This document shows positions 8,239-15,807 of a DNA stretch of 53,515 nucleotides, one piece after another. Made by a program: the position numbers and the translations under genes. The DNA comes from Butyricicoccus sp. (GTDB lineage Bacteria > Bacillota > Clostridia > Oscillospirales > Butyricicoccaceae), in NCBI GenBank assembly GCA_020025755.1, contig JAHHRO010000009.1, forward strand, positions 1 to 53,515, in the 5' to 3' direction. The notes under the pieces were generated by a model. It worked only from the letters and a program-made list of their open reading frames with translations. It ran no database searches and had not been told where the DNA came from. Every line of letters begins with the position of its first letter. Position 1 is the stretch's first letter.

Positions 8239-9270
8239 ATGAAACGATCGGTTATGGCAGCGGTGCTGGGTGCGCTCCTGCTTTTGAGTTCGGGCTGTCG
8301 CGCAGGGCTTGCATCCAGTCAGTCAGATTTTTATGCAATGGATACTTTTATGACAGTGACAGCTTACAATCAAGATGAGCGGCTTGCACGATCGACGCAG
8401 GCTGAGATCGAACAGCATATCAATGCACTCGATCAGCTGATGTCGCGCCAATTGGTGGCAAGCGGAACTGCAAAGCTCAATGGCGCAAAGGGTGCGGTTG
8501 TTACCGTAGACCCAAAACTCTATGATATCCTCGAAACAGCGGTCTATTATGCTGGGCAGACCGATGGGGCGTATGATCCGACCACAGCACCACTGTCTGA
8601 CTTGTGGCAGATCGGGACGGACTATGCACATGTGCCGACACAGGAGGAGATCGATGCCGTCCGCAAACAGGTTGGCTGGGAAAATATCCATCTGCTCGGA
8701 AACAATCAGGTGCAGCTTACCAATGGGGCGCAGGTCGATCTGGGCGGCATTGGCAAGGGCTACGCGGCAAATGATGCCGCAGCCATTTGCCGGACGGCAG
8801 GTGACACGCTCCGCGTATTGGCGCAGCTGGGCGGCAACATCATAGGTGTCGGAGAGAACCCGAAAAGCGACACCGGAGAATGGGTGATTGGCATTGCAGA
8901 TCCAGATCAGCCAAGCGACTATGTCGCGACTGTTGCCATTACGGAGGAATCGGTCGTTACATCAGGAGACTATGAACGCTATTTTGAGCAGGGTGGCAAG
9001 CGATATCACCATATCTTTGACCCTGAGACGGGATATCCGGCAGACAAGGGATTGCGAGCCGTCACGGTTGTCGATGCCGATTCTGCCAAGGCGGATGCAC
9101 TCACCACTGCGCTGTTTGTGATGGGATTGGAACGTGGATTGGAATACTGTACGGCGCATGAGATCAAGGCGGTATTCATTACGGATGATCGTCAGGTCAT
9201 CCCAACCGATGCAGTGCGCGTGCAGTACACCTTTATGGGCGCACAGGCGGGATATACCGATGGACAATAA
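8239..9270 (+). CDS. apbE: FAD:protein FMN transferase (ApbE) lipoprotein
   Basis: Mg-dependent enzyme that moves FMN from FAD onto Thr/Ser of target proteins, outside the membrane. The 343-residue protein begins with a lipoprotein signal (lipobox LSSGC, lipidated Cys20). Family hallmarks follow: FYAMDTFMTV near the mature N-terminus, DGAYDPT, DLGGIGKGYA, the ITEESVVTSGDYERYF segment and YHHIFDPETGYPA. The start is ATG after AGAGGAAG. It overlaps the next gene by 11 bases, forming an operon with a NusG-II-domain protein and a Gx-type membrane protein. No obvious flavinylation target (FMN-binding domain) is encoded in the window, so the substrate must lie elsewhere. Confidence 0.93.
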   Translation: MKRSVMAAVLGALLLLSSGCRAGLASSQSDFYAMDTFMTVTAYNQDERLARSTQAEIEQHINALDQLMSRQLVASGTAKLNGAKGAVVTVDPKLYDILETAVYYAGQTDGAYDPTTAPLSDLWQIGTDYAHVPTQEEIDAVRKQVGWENIHLLGNNQVQLTNGAQVDLGGIGKGYAANDAAAICRTAGDTLRVLAQLGGNIIGVGENPKSDTGEWVIGIADPDQPSDYVATVAITEESVVTSGDYERYFEQGGKRYHHIFDPETGYPADKGLRAVTVVDADSAKADALTTALFVMGLERGLEYCTAHEIKAVFITDDRQVIPTDAVRVQYTFMGAQAGYTDGQ

Positions 9271-9637
9271 GTGGAGACGGGGCGATTTTGCCATTTGCAC
9301 GGTGGTGCTGTGTTTGGCGATACTTGCGGCTGTTCCCTTTTTCTTTCTGTCTGCGGATGCGCTCCTGTGCGAGATCAGGCAGGACAATCAGGTTGTGCAC
9401 ACCATACGTCTCAAGGAGGGGTATCGGGACACCATTACGTTGGAGCGCGATGGAGTGACCAATGTGATCGAGATTGAAGGGAAGCGTGTGCGGTTTGCAC
9501 AGTCCAACTGTCCCGATCAGGTGTGTGTACGCACGGGGACACTGACACGCGCGGGACAGATGGCGGTCTGTCTGCCGACACGGGTGACCGTGCGTATTTT
9601 GGGGGCGGATGCGCAGGTCGATGCCATTGCAGGATAA
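9260..9637 (+). CDS. NusG domain II-type small membrane-anchored protein
   Basis: A 125-residue protein with one N-terminal transmembrane segment (about residues 10-30) and an extracytoplasmic domain resembling the NusG domain II family. It carries the characteristic motif NCPDQVCVRTG, with two cysteines four residues apart, followed by GQMAVCLPTRVTVRI. The short start inside the 3' end of apbE is chosen because the longer frame before it shadows apbE and the membrane anchor begins here. Families of this kind are often found next to apbE and Gx-transporter genes in Firmicutes. Their role is unknown, but a link to extracytoplasmic flavin or quinone redox chemistry is a fair inference. Confidence 0.8.
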   Translation: MDNKWRRGDFAICTVVLCLAILAAVPFFFLSADALLCEIRQDNQVVHTIRLKEGYRDTITLERDGVTNVIEIEGKRVRFAQSNCPDQVCVRTGTLTRAGQMAVCLPTRVTVRILGADAQVDAIAG

Positions 9638-9650
9638 AGGAGAGGACGGT

Positions 9651-10160
9651 ATGAAAGCCAAACAAATTGCCTTGTGCGGTGTTCTGGTCGCAGTCGCGCT
9701 GGTGCTGTCGCTGGTGGAAAAAATGATCCCCATACAGGCACTCGTTCCTGTGCCGGGGATCAAGCTGGGACTTGCCAATGTGGTCACGGTGTTTGCGCTC
9801 ACTCGTCTGTCCCTGCGCGAAACGATTGCAATCGTGCTTGTGCGTGTAACGCTTGCTTCTGTGTTTATGGGAAGTATAACAGGGTTTCTGTTCTCCCTGT
9901 TTGGCAGTTTGCTTGCCATGCTCGTCATGAAGCTGCTGCTGTCTGGTTTGGGGAGCTGCTTTTCTCTCATGGGTATTTCCATCGCGGGTGCGGCAGCGCA
10001 TAATATCGGACAGATCGGCGCGGCTGTTTTGGTGCTGGAGACTGTGCATGTGGTTGGATATCTTCCGTTTTTGCTCTTGGTATCCATTCCGATGGGGCTG
10101 GTAACGGGGATGGTGTGTGCTGCGGTGCTTAGCCATCTGCAACGTATCTCATCCACTTGA
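9651..10160 (+). CDS. Gx transporter family / heptaprenyl diphosphate synthase component I-like membrane protein
   Basis: An integral membrane protein of 169 residues with about five hydrophobic segments and the family-typical N-terminus: alpha-helix, then PVPGIKLGLANVVTVFAL. It resembles S-components of ECF-type transporters. Annotation as a component of heptaprenyl diphosphate synthase is historical and unproven here. The start is ATG after AAGGAGAGG. The gene is 13 bases after the NusG-II gene and ends the apbE operon. The neighbours suggest import of a redox-cofactor precursor, such as a flavin or quinone precursor, but the substrate is not evident. Confidence 0.8.
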   Translation: MKAKQIALCGVLVAVALVLSLVEKMIPIQALVPVPGIKLGLANVVTVFALTRLSLRETIAIVLVRVTLASVFMGSITGFLFSLFGSLLAMLVMKLLLSGLGSCFSLMGISIAGAAAHNIGQIGAAVLVLETVHVVGYLPFLLLVSIPMGLVTGMVCAAVLSHLQRISST

Positions 10161-10245
10161 AATAGAAAAAAATACCAGTGTTTTGTGGGAATAGATCATG
10201 CTTTTCCGTGTTATACTACGCAAAACGGAAGGAGCGAATGATGCT

Positions 10246-10644
10246 ATGAAAAACAGGATCCTATCTGCATTACTCATCGCATTGTCATTGGCGATGCTGG
10301 TTGGCTGCGGAAGAAGAATGCAGGACAACAACGGAGCGAATGCGCCCGATCGCACACAGCAGAACGGTCAGAATGATACCATCACCGATCTGCCCAATGC
10401 ACCGGATAATGGCTCCAATGTACAGGGCGTGCCGAATGCTGCACCCGATACCCGCAGACCCAGAGAAGGCTCGGTGACCCAAGATGCAAAGAATATGCTC
10501 GATGATGCAGGCAATATGGTAGGGGATGCCGCAAAGGGCGTAGGCGATGCGGTTCAGGATGTTGGAGATGCTGCAAAGGATGCGACAGACGGCGGTAAGA
10601 ACACCAGACAAACCGCTCCCAACAAGACTGAATCTAAAAAATGA
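10246..10644 (+). CDS. Small Asp/Gly/Asn-rich lipoprotein
   Basis: A 132-residue predicted lipoprotein: signal peptide MKNRILSALL with lipobox LVGC and a Gly-Arg-Arg after the cysteine. The mature part is low complexity, with NGSN/PNAAPD stretches and then about five degenerate repeats of the form DAxxxVGDA (about residues 83-118), which could form an amphipathic helix. No enzymatic motif is visible and I do not recognise the family. GGAAGGAG precedes ATG by 12 bases, and a TATACT box lies about 30 bases upstream. It is a single-gene unit closed by a strong terminator. Confidence 0.7.
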   Translation: MKNRILSALLIALSLAMLVGCGRRMQDNNGANAPDRTQQNGQNDTITDLPNAPDNGSNVQGVPNAAPDTRRPREGSVTQDAKNMLDDAGNMVGDAAKGVGDAVQDVGDAAKDATDGGKNTRQTAPNKTESKK

Positions 10645-10646
10645 TG

Positions 10647-10686
10647 AAAACGGGATACACGAATCATCGTGTATCCCGTTTTTCTG
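10647..10686. terminator. Bidirectional terminator between the lipoprotein gene and ilvA
   Basis: A perfect 16-bp inverted repeat with an ATCA loop (10647-10682), flanked by T runs on both strands, between converging genes. Confidence 0.95.
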
Positions 10687-10687
10687 C

Positions 10688-11899
10688 TTATTTGTTTTTC
10701 TGTAAAATGTGATAACCACCGTTTTTGAGTGCTTTCATGAGCCGTTCGGCATGTGCATCTCCGCCGACTTCACAAACCACCTCGATCAGTGCTTCACCGA
10801 TTGCAAGATCAGCTGCAATGCGATCGTGATTGAACAGGATCACATTCGCATTCTGTTCGGCAACAATGTGCGCAAAGCGTTCGAGCGCACCTGGGACATC
10901 AGGCATGATGGTCGCAAATTTGATGTGACGATGGCGTGTAGCAAGACCCTTTTCCACGACCTTGTGGATAAAGGAAACATCGATATTGCCACCGGACAGG
11001 ATGCAAACGATCTTTTTGCCCTTGATATCCAGTTTGTGATTGAGCACTGCCGCAAGGGAAGCAGCACCGGCAGGCTCGACGACCTGCTTGGCGCGTTCCA
11101 GAAGCAGCATGATCGTGGAAGCGATCTCTGCATCGGATACGGTCACCATCTGGTCTGCATACTGGTCGATGTACTGCATGGTGAGATCACCCGGCTGCTT
11201 GACTGCAATGCCGTCTGCGATGGTGTGCGCGCTTTCGGTCGGGATGACGCCGCCCTGATGGAAGGAGTTGACGATTGCGGAAGCACCCTCTGCCTGCACG
11301 CCGATAACCTGAATACGGGGGTTGATCTGCTTGACGCAGGCTGCAACACCAGCGAGCAGACCACCGCCGCCTGCGGGGACAACAACCATGTCAACGGTGG
11401 GCAGATCACTTAAAATTTCCAGCGCGATGGTACCCTGACCAGCCATTACATCCTCATCGTTGAACGGATGGATCAGTTCTGCGCCGGTTTCCTCAACGAT
11501 CTGCTGTGCCTTGGCATAGGTCTCGTCATATACCGATCCGTGCAGGATCACCTTCGCGCCATAGCCCTCCGTTGCAGCGACCTTGGCGATCGGAGCGGAG
11601 CGCGGCATCACGATCGTGGCAGGTACGCCCACAGACGACGCGGCAAATGCAACGCCCTGAGCATGGTTGCCAGCCGAAGAAGCAACGACTGCGGAAAGAT
11701 CACCCTCAAGGAAACGCTTCATGATTTTATTATAAGCACCGCGCACCTTGAACGAACCGGTTTTCTGCTGGTTTTCATATTTGAGATAAACTTCCGCACC
11801 GGTCATCTCGGAGAACGTGGAAGACGTACTCAGCGGGATGGTGTGGACAACATTTTTGAGACGGGATGCCGCCTCTTGAAAATCATTGACTGTCAGCAT
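10688..11899 (-). CDS. ilvA: Threonine ammonia-lyase
   Basis: PLP enzyme that deaminates threonine to 2-oxobutyrate, feeding isoleucine synthesis or threonine catabolism. The 403-residue form has one catalytic domain (about 1-320) with the PLP lysine in GSFKVRGA (about residue 51), SAGNHAQGVA and the glycine-rich phosphate loop PAGGGGLLAG. A C-terminal ACT-like domain (about 325-400: IKFATIMPDVPGALERFAHI) is seen. This layout is shared by biosynthetic-type short IlvA and some catabolic TdcB proteins, so the physiological role is open. Transcribed alone; a promoter is visible upstream. Confidence 0.93.
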   Translation of the reverse strand: MLTVNDFQEAASRLKNVVHTIPLSTSSTFSEMTGAEVYLKYENQQKTGSFKVRGAYNKIMKRFLEGDLSAVVASSAGNHAQGVAFAASSVGVPATIVMPRSAPIAKVAATEGYGAKVILHGSVYDETYAKAQQIVEETGAELIHPFNDEDVMAGQGTIALEILSDLPTVDMVVVPAGGGGLLAGVAACVKQINPRIQVIGVQAEGASAIVNSFHQGGVIPTESAHTIADGIAVKQPGDLTMQYIDQYADQMVTVSDAEIASTIMLLLERAKQVVEPAGAASLAAVLNHKLDIKGKKIVCILSGGNIDVSFIHKVVEKGLATRHRHIKFATIMPDVPGALERFAHIVAEQNANVILFNHDRIAADLAIGEALIEVVCEVGGDAHAERLMKALKNGGYHILQKNK

Positions 11900-11946
11900 G
11901 ATCTTGTCCCCTTATATTCGTGATTCAAAACTAAAAGATATTTTAC

Positions 11947-11975
11947 AGTTTAGCACGCCGCATTGCTGATTGCAA
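11947..11975 (-). promoter_or_regulatory. Promoter of ilvA
   Basis: Minus-strand -35 TTGCAA and -10 TAAACT with 17-base spacing, about 50 bases before the ilvA start. No T-box-like leader is seen. Confidence 0.5.
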
Positions 11976-12043
11976 GGTGTGCAGGGGGAAAATTTGGCTC
12001 TGCCATATAAAAAAACAGAAAAATTGAAATAATTTGAATAACA

Positions 12044-12072
12044 TTGTATTTTTTCGATGGTTTTGCTATAAT
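12044..12072 (+). promoter_or_regulatory. Promoter of the DivIVA-like gene
   Basis: -35 TTGTAT and -10 TATAAT with 17-base spacing, giving a leader of about 35 bases before the DivIVA-like start codon. Confidence 0.65.
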
Positions 12073-12114
12073 AACTGTGTATTATTTGAAACAAGCAGGC
12101 AGGGAAGGATATTT

Positions 12115-12924
12115 ATGAGCCAATCAGAAATCGGATTTCGCACGGCGGCACTTGGTTTTCGCCGTGAAGATGTACTGGAGTTCATCGCGCAGGAAACGAA
12201 ACGACGTCAGGAAATAGAAGAAGAGCTGGAGCATATTCGAGAAGAAGCCGCAGAACTGAGGAAAGAACGGGAGGAGGCTGACCGCGCCTCCAAGACCCTT
12301 TTGGCAGACCATGAGGAAAACGCTGCCGCACTCCAAAAAAAGGATCAGACGATCGAGACCTTGCAGGAAGAACTGGCACAGGCAAGAGCAGAGATCGAGC
12401 GGGAAAAGCAGGCAAGGGATCGCCTGCGTGCGGAATATACGGCACTGGAGCAGTCGATGGCGGATACAAAAGCGGAAAACAAGGCACTTTTGTCCAAGTG
12501 TGGAGAGTATGACAACGCGCGTTCCCGACTGGCGGATATTGAATTATGTGCGCATGGACGTGCGGATGAGATCGAGCACCGTGCAGAAAAACAGGCACAT
12601 GCGCTGATTGAGGAAGCAAAGTGCATGGCCGAGCAGCTGCTGCAAACGATCACGCAGAGCAAGGGGGCTTACTGGGAAGCCTTGGAGGCGGTCGAGCGAG
12701 AGACCGAGCGTGCACACACGCGTGCAGTGGATGCGCTTTCCAAATTTGATGGAATCATGGCAGAGCTGCGCAGTCAGGTGACAGCACAGCTGGAAGCGGA
12801 ATCCGCGAAGTCGGAGGCGGTTGGGGCGGAGCATCTGACAGCCGAACCATGCAAAACAGTCGGAGCAGAGCATGAACGTCCGACATTGGCGCAGGTGTTG
12901 GGCGCGCTGCGCAGCGGAAAGTAA
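12115..12924 (+). CDS. DivIVA-like coiled-coil protein
   Basis: A 269-residue protein. The N-terminus (SEIGFRTAALGFRREDVLEFI) resembles the DivIVA/GpsB lipid-binding domain, which usually reads FRTSxxGYxxxDVDxFI. It is followed by a long, highly charged coiled coil (about residues 25-200, rich in Glu, Arg and Gln heptads) and a short Ala-rich tail. DivIVA-like proteins scaffold division, polar growth or sporulation machinery at the curved membrane. The start follows AGGGAAGG. It is the first gene of a unit with an orphan fumarase subunit 14 bases downstream, an unusual pairing. Which DivIVA-like role it has cannot be told from sequence. Confidence 0.7.
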   Translation: MSQSEIGFRTAALGFRREDVLEFIAQETKRRQEIEEELEHIREEAAELRKEREEADRASKTLLADHEENAAALQKKDQTIETLQEELAQARAEIEREKQARDRLRAEYTALEQSMADTKAENKALLSKCGEYDNARSRLADIELCAHGRADEIEHRAEKQAHALIEEAKCMAEQLLQTITQSKGAYWEALEAVERETERAHTRAVDALSKFDGIMAELRSQVTAQLEAESAKSEAVGAEHLTAEPCKTVGAEHERPTLAQVLGALRSGK

Positions 12925-12938
12925 CAGGGGGAACAGAG

Positions 12939-13493
12939 ATGGCTCATTATGATTTGCGTACCGAACAGATGAAAGAAATGGCACCCAAACTGCGTGCCGG
13001 TGATACAGTGACCCTCACAGGAACATTGTACACTGCGCGCGATGCCGCACATAAGCGCATCGTACAGGCGATGGAGGAAGGACGGGAACTGCCGTTTGTG
13101 CTCGATGGTGCGGCGGTCTATTATGCAGGGCCTACGCCGGAAAAGCCGGGGCAGGTCATTGGGTCGGTCGGACCGACGACATCAGGTCGTATGGATCCGT
13201 ATTCACCAAAACTGCTTGATGCAGGACTGACCTGCATGATCGGAAAGGGAGTCCGCGCACCGGCGGTGGCAGAGGCAATGGCGCGCAATGGCGCGGTATA
13301 TATGGTTGCCATTGGCGGCGCAGGCGCAGTCAAAGCACAAAGCGTCAAGGCACTGGAAGTCATTGCCTATGAGGATCTGGGCTGCGAGTCAGTCAAGCGG
13401 CTGACGGTCGAAGGATTTACGGCCATTGTTGCAATGGACAGCGTGGGCGGCAACCTCTACAGAGATGGCGCGGCGCAATACCGAAAGAACTGA
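12939..13493 (+). CDS. Fe-S type fumarate hydratase/tartrate dehydratase, beta subunit
   Basis: A 184-residue protein matching the beta (C-terminal) half of class I fumarases: GDTVTLTGTLYTARDAAHKRI near residues 20-45, the GPTTSGRMDPYSPKLLDAG loop, IGKG, and a closing GFTAIVAMDSVGGNLY segment. In two-subunit enzymes this half forms part of the active site for hydration of fumarate to malate, while the alpha half carries the [4Fe-4S] cluster. No alpha subunit lies nearby; the upstream neighbour is a DivIVA-like gene. The partner must be elsewhere in the genome or the protein has another role. GGGGGAAC precedes the ATG. Confidence 0.88.
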   Translation: MAHYDLRTEQMKEMAPKLRAGDTVTLTGTLYTARDAAHKRIVQAMEEGRELPFVLDGAAVYYAGPTPEKPGQVIGSVGPTTSGRMDPYSPKLLDAGLTCMIGKGVRAPAVAEAMARNGAVYMVAIGGAGAVKAQSVKALEVIAYEDLGCESVKRLTVEGFTAIVAMDSVGGNLYRDGAAQYRKN

Positions 13494-13538
13494 ACCGGAC
13501 TCGAAGAGAAAAGAATGTGCGGATAAGCCTGTGATAGG

Positions 13539-13577
13539 TACCCTCTTGACTGGATACAGTGAGGAGGGTATTTTTTT
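13539..13577 (+). terminator. Terminator after the fumarase beta gene
   Basis: A stem of about 12 bp (CCCTCTTGACTG with CAGTGAGGAGGG, one G-G mismatch) on a GATA loop, followed by TATTTTTTT. It is nearly the same sequence as the ldh terminator. Confidence 0.9.
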
Positions 13578-13623
13578 ATATCCTCCTGCATAGAGTGACA
13601 GAGAACAACTGGGAGGTGTGCAA

Positions 13624-14499
13624 ATGGATCAGACCGGAATGAAAAAGATCCTGTGCCAGATGCTGGCAACCGTTTTGGTATTGGGCGGACTGTTTGCTTG
13701 GAATACACGCGAGACAGCGGCTCCGGCACTTGCGCAGGAGCAGGTCGATCTGCCGATCATCATGTATCACAGCATCCTGAAAGACGAAGCGAAGGCCAAT
13801 GATTATGTGCTCAGTCCAGCGGCACTGGCAGGGGATCTTGATTATCTTCAGCAGCATGGATACCAGACGATAACGGTCGAACAGCTCATTGATTATGTAG
13901 ATGGACAGGGTGTGCTGCCGGAAAAGCCTGTACTGATCACCTTTGATGACGGATTCTATAACAATTACCTGTACGCCTATCCGCTCCTGAAGGAGCGTGA
14001 TATGTGTGCAGTGATCTCGCCCATTGGGGATCAAGCGGTTCTCTTTACCGAAAACGGGCAGGAAAACGCATACTGGTCGTACCTGTCCTTGGAGCGTTTG
14101 ATCGAGATGGAGCAAAGCGGTGTGTTTGAAATGGGCAATCACTCTTATCAGATGCATGATACTGGGCCGCGGAAAGGGTGCCTCAAAAAACGCGGAGAGG
14201 ATGACGCGGCTTATAAAGCCCTGCTCCGTGAAGATACGCAGAAGGCGCAGACCATGCTGGCTGAGGGTGGACTCACACCACCCATGTGCTATACCTACCC
14301 ATTCGGAGCATACAGTGCGGAGACCGAGCAGGTGATGAAGGAACTGGGATTTCGCTGTACCCTCAGCTGTGAGGAACGCCATAATATCATCACAAGAGAT
14401 CCCGATTGCCTGTATCTGCTGGGCAGATATAATCGCCCATCGGGGATCTCGACCGATGCGTTTTTTGCCAAGGTACTGCCGGAGGAGGAGAAAAAATGA
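13624..14499 (+). CDS. Exported polysaccharide deacetylase
   Basis: A carbohydrate esterase family 4-type protein of 291 residues that removes acetyl groups from peptidoglycan or another cell-surface glycan. An N-terminal hydrophobic signal or anchor (about residues 6-28) is followed by the NodB-like domain: PIIMYHSI, ITFDDGFYNNY (metal and catalytic Asp pair), FEMGNHSYQMH (metal His in the NHS position) and the CYTYPFGAY segment. The start is the ATG after GGGAGGT with 6-base spacing. Its stop overlaps the start of the ylmC/ymxH gene (ATGA), so the two are translationally coupled. A second deacetylase gene is at 41.7-42.9 kb. Confidence 0.88.
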   Translation: MDQTGMKKILCQMLATVLVLGGLFAWNTRETAAPALAQEQVDLPIIMYHSILKDEAKANDYVLSPAALAGDLDYLQQHGYQTITVEQLIDYVDGQGVLPEKPVLITFDDGFYNNYLYAYPLLKERDMCAVISPIGDQAVLFTENGQENAYWSYLSLERLIEMEQSGVFEMGNHSYQMHDTGPRKGCLKKRGEDDAAYKALLREDTQKAQTMLAEGGLTPPMCYTYPFGAYSAETEQVMKELGFRCTLSCEERHNIITRDPDCLYLLGRYNRPSGISTDAFFAKVLPEEEKK

Positions 14500-14804
14500 A
14501 CGAATGCATGATGTGTCAGTGCTGCACGCTCACAGAGCTGCGGTGCAGAGAGGTCATAAACCTTTGTGACGGTGCGCGCATGGGATATGTGAGCGATGTG
14601 CAGTTCGATCTGGTCAGCGGCAGGATTACCGCATTCATCGTACCTGAGTCCGGCGGCGTTCTGGGGCTGCTGGGCAGAGGAGAGGATGCGGTCATTCCGT
14701 GGGATGCGGTTGAAAAGATCGGTGAGGATATCATTTTTGTGCGCTATCAGCACCCTTGTCCGGAGCCAAGGACGTATAAACGATTTTCTTCTCAAAAAAA
14801 ATAA
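14496..14804 (+). CDS. YlmC/YmxH family sporulation-associated PRC-barrel protein
   Basis: A 102-residue PRC-barrel-like protein. Typical family features: TELRCREVINLCDGARMGYVSDV, then an acidic strand region and the VIPWDAVEKIGEDIIFV ending. The family is named for sporulation genes of Bacillus, but its molecular role is not established. An unusual N-terminal extension contains four cysteines (MNECMMCQCC). The ATG overlaps the deacetylase stop codon. GGAGGAGG lies 6 bases upstream inside the deacetylase gene. Confidence 0.85.
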   Translation: MNECMMCQCCTLTELRCREVINLCDGARMGYVSDVQFDLVSGRITAFIVPESGGVLGLLGRGEDAVIPWDAVEKIGEDIIFVRYQHPCPEPRTYKRFSSQKK

Positions 14805-14823
14805 GAAAAGTGAAAAAATTCCT

Positions 14824-14853
14824 TTGACAAGTCGCTTCATGGTGTGCTATGAT
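14824..14853 (+). promoter_or_regulatory. Promoter of rpsB
   Basis: Consensus -35 TTGACA and -10 TATGAT with 18-base spacing, opening a leader of about 105 bases before rpsB. Confidence 0.8.
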
Positions 14854-14872
14854 ATCAAGGTATGAATACACA

Positions 14873-14940
14873 CATCTCGCGATGCACGCGGCGGGTGGCC
14901 GTTCTGGAAACGGTTGCCGCCTGTCAGATGAAACGAGATG
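14873..14940 (+). ncRNA. Structured 5' leader of rpsB
   Basis: The leader folds on paper into an outer stem CATCTCG (14873-14879) with CGAGATG (14934-14940). Inside, GGCGG (14890-14894) pairs with CCGCC (14917-14921), and within that CCGTT pairs with AACGG on a CTGGA loop. The outer stem ends about 13 bases before the Shine-Dalgarno site. It is a candidate autoregulatory element for S2, but I do not recognise a described class. Confidence 0.5.
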
Positions 14941-14967
14941 GAGGTAAAACCAAGGAGGAAATTTATC

Positions 14968-15690
14968 ATGGCAGTAATTTCTATGAAGCAGCTGCTGGAG
15001 GCTGGCGTACATTTCGGTCACCAGACCCGCCGCTGGAACCCGAAGATGGCAACTTACATCTTCACAGAGCGTAACGGTATCTACATTATCGACCTGCAGA
15101 AGACCGTCAAGAAGCTGGAGGAGGCTTACTTCTTCGTTCGTGACACTGCTGCAAACGGTGATTCCATCCTGTTCGTCGGCACCAAGAAGCAGGCACAGGA
15201 CGCAATCAAGGAAGAAGCAGAGCGTTGCGGCCAGTACTTCGTAAATGCACGTTGGCTGGGCGGCATGCTGACCAACTTCAAGACCATGCGTACCCGTATC
15301 AACCGCCTCAACCAGCTCAAGAAGATGGAAGAGGACGGCACTTTCGATCTGCTCCCGAAGAAGGAAGTAATCAAGCATCAGCTTGAGATCGCAAAGCTCG
15401 AGAAGTATCTGGGCGGCGTAAAGGAAATGAAGAAGCTGCCGGGTGCTATGTTTGTTGTAGATCCGCGCAAGGAAAAGAACGCGATCGCTGAGGCAAAGAA
15501 GCTGGGCATTCCGGTTGTTGCAATCGTTGATACCAACTGCGATCCAGACGAAGTTGACTATGTGATCCCAGGCAACGACGATGCGATCCGTGCAATCAAG
15601 CTGATCTCCCAGACCATGGCAAACGCTGTTCTGGAAGGCAAGCAGGGCGAGCAGCTGGAAGTTGCAGCTGAGGAGAAGGAAGCGGAGTAA
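14968..15690 (+). CDS. rpsB: 30S ribosomal protein S2
   Basis: Small-subunit ribosomal protein of 240 residues. Typical S2 segments are seen: MKQLLEAGVHFGHQTRRWNP at the N-terminus, FVGTKKQAQD, ARWLGGMLTNF, PGAMFVVDPRKE and VDTNCDPD, then a Glu/Ala-rich tail. The start follows AAGGAGG by 9 bases; an upstream in-frame ATG lies in the structured leader and lacks a Shine-Dalgarno site. It precedes tsf, the usual partner. Confidence 0.97.
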   Translation: MAVISMKQLLEAGVHFGHQTRRWNPKMATYIFTERNGIYIIDLQKTVKKLEEAYFFVRDTAANGDSILFVGTKKQAQDAIKEEAERCGQYFVNARWLGGMLTNFKTMRTRINRLNQLKKMEEDGTFDLLPKKEVIKHQLEIAKLEKYLGGVKEMKKLPGAMFVVDPRKEKNAIAEAKKLGIPVVAIVDTNCDPDEVDYVIPGNDDAIRAIKLISQTMANAVLEGKQGEQLEVAAEEKEAE

Positions 15691-15720
15691 TCCGATTTTC
15701 ATAACAGACTGTGAATTTTT

Positions 15721-15768
15721 GCAGGGCGCGACGCCCCCGGCGCGCCGGTAAGTCGCACCCTGCTTTTT
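15721..15768 (+). terminator. Intercistronic hairpin between rpsB and tsf
   Basis: A 12-bp stem GCAGGGCGCGAC with GTCGCACCCTGC (one mismatch), followed by CTTTTT. The loop itself holds the perfect palindrome CCGGCGCGCCGG (15737-15748). The T run makes it a probable partial terminator or attenuator lowering tsf relative to rpsB. Confidence 0.7.
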
Positions 15769-15807
15769 CTAGTGTATTATAAAATCTTTTATTTGGAGGA
15801 ACTAAAA

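Noticed and set aside
11900..12033. T-box leader before ilvA
   Set aside because: The distance from promoter to start is only about 50 bases and no T-box sequence or terminator pair is seen.
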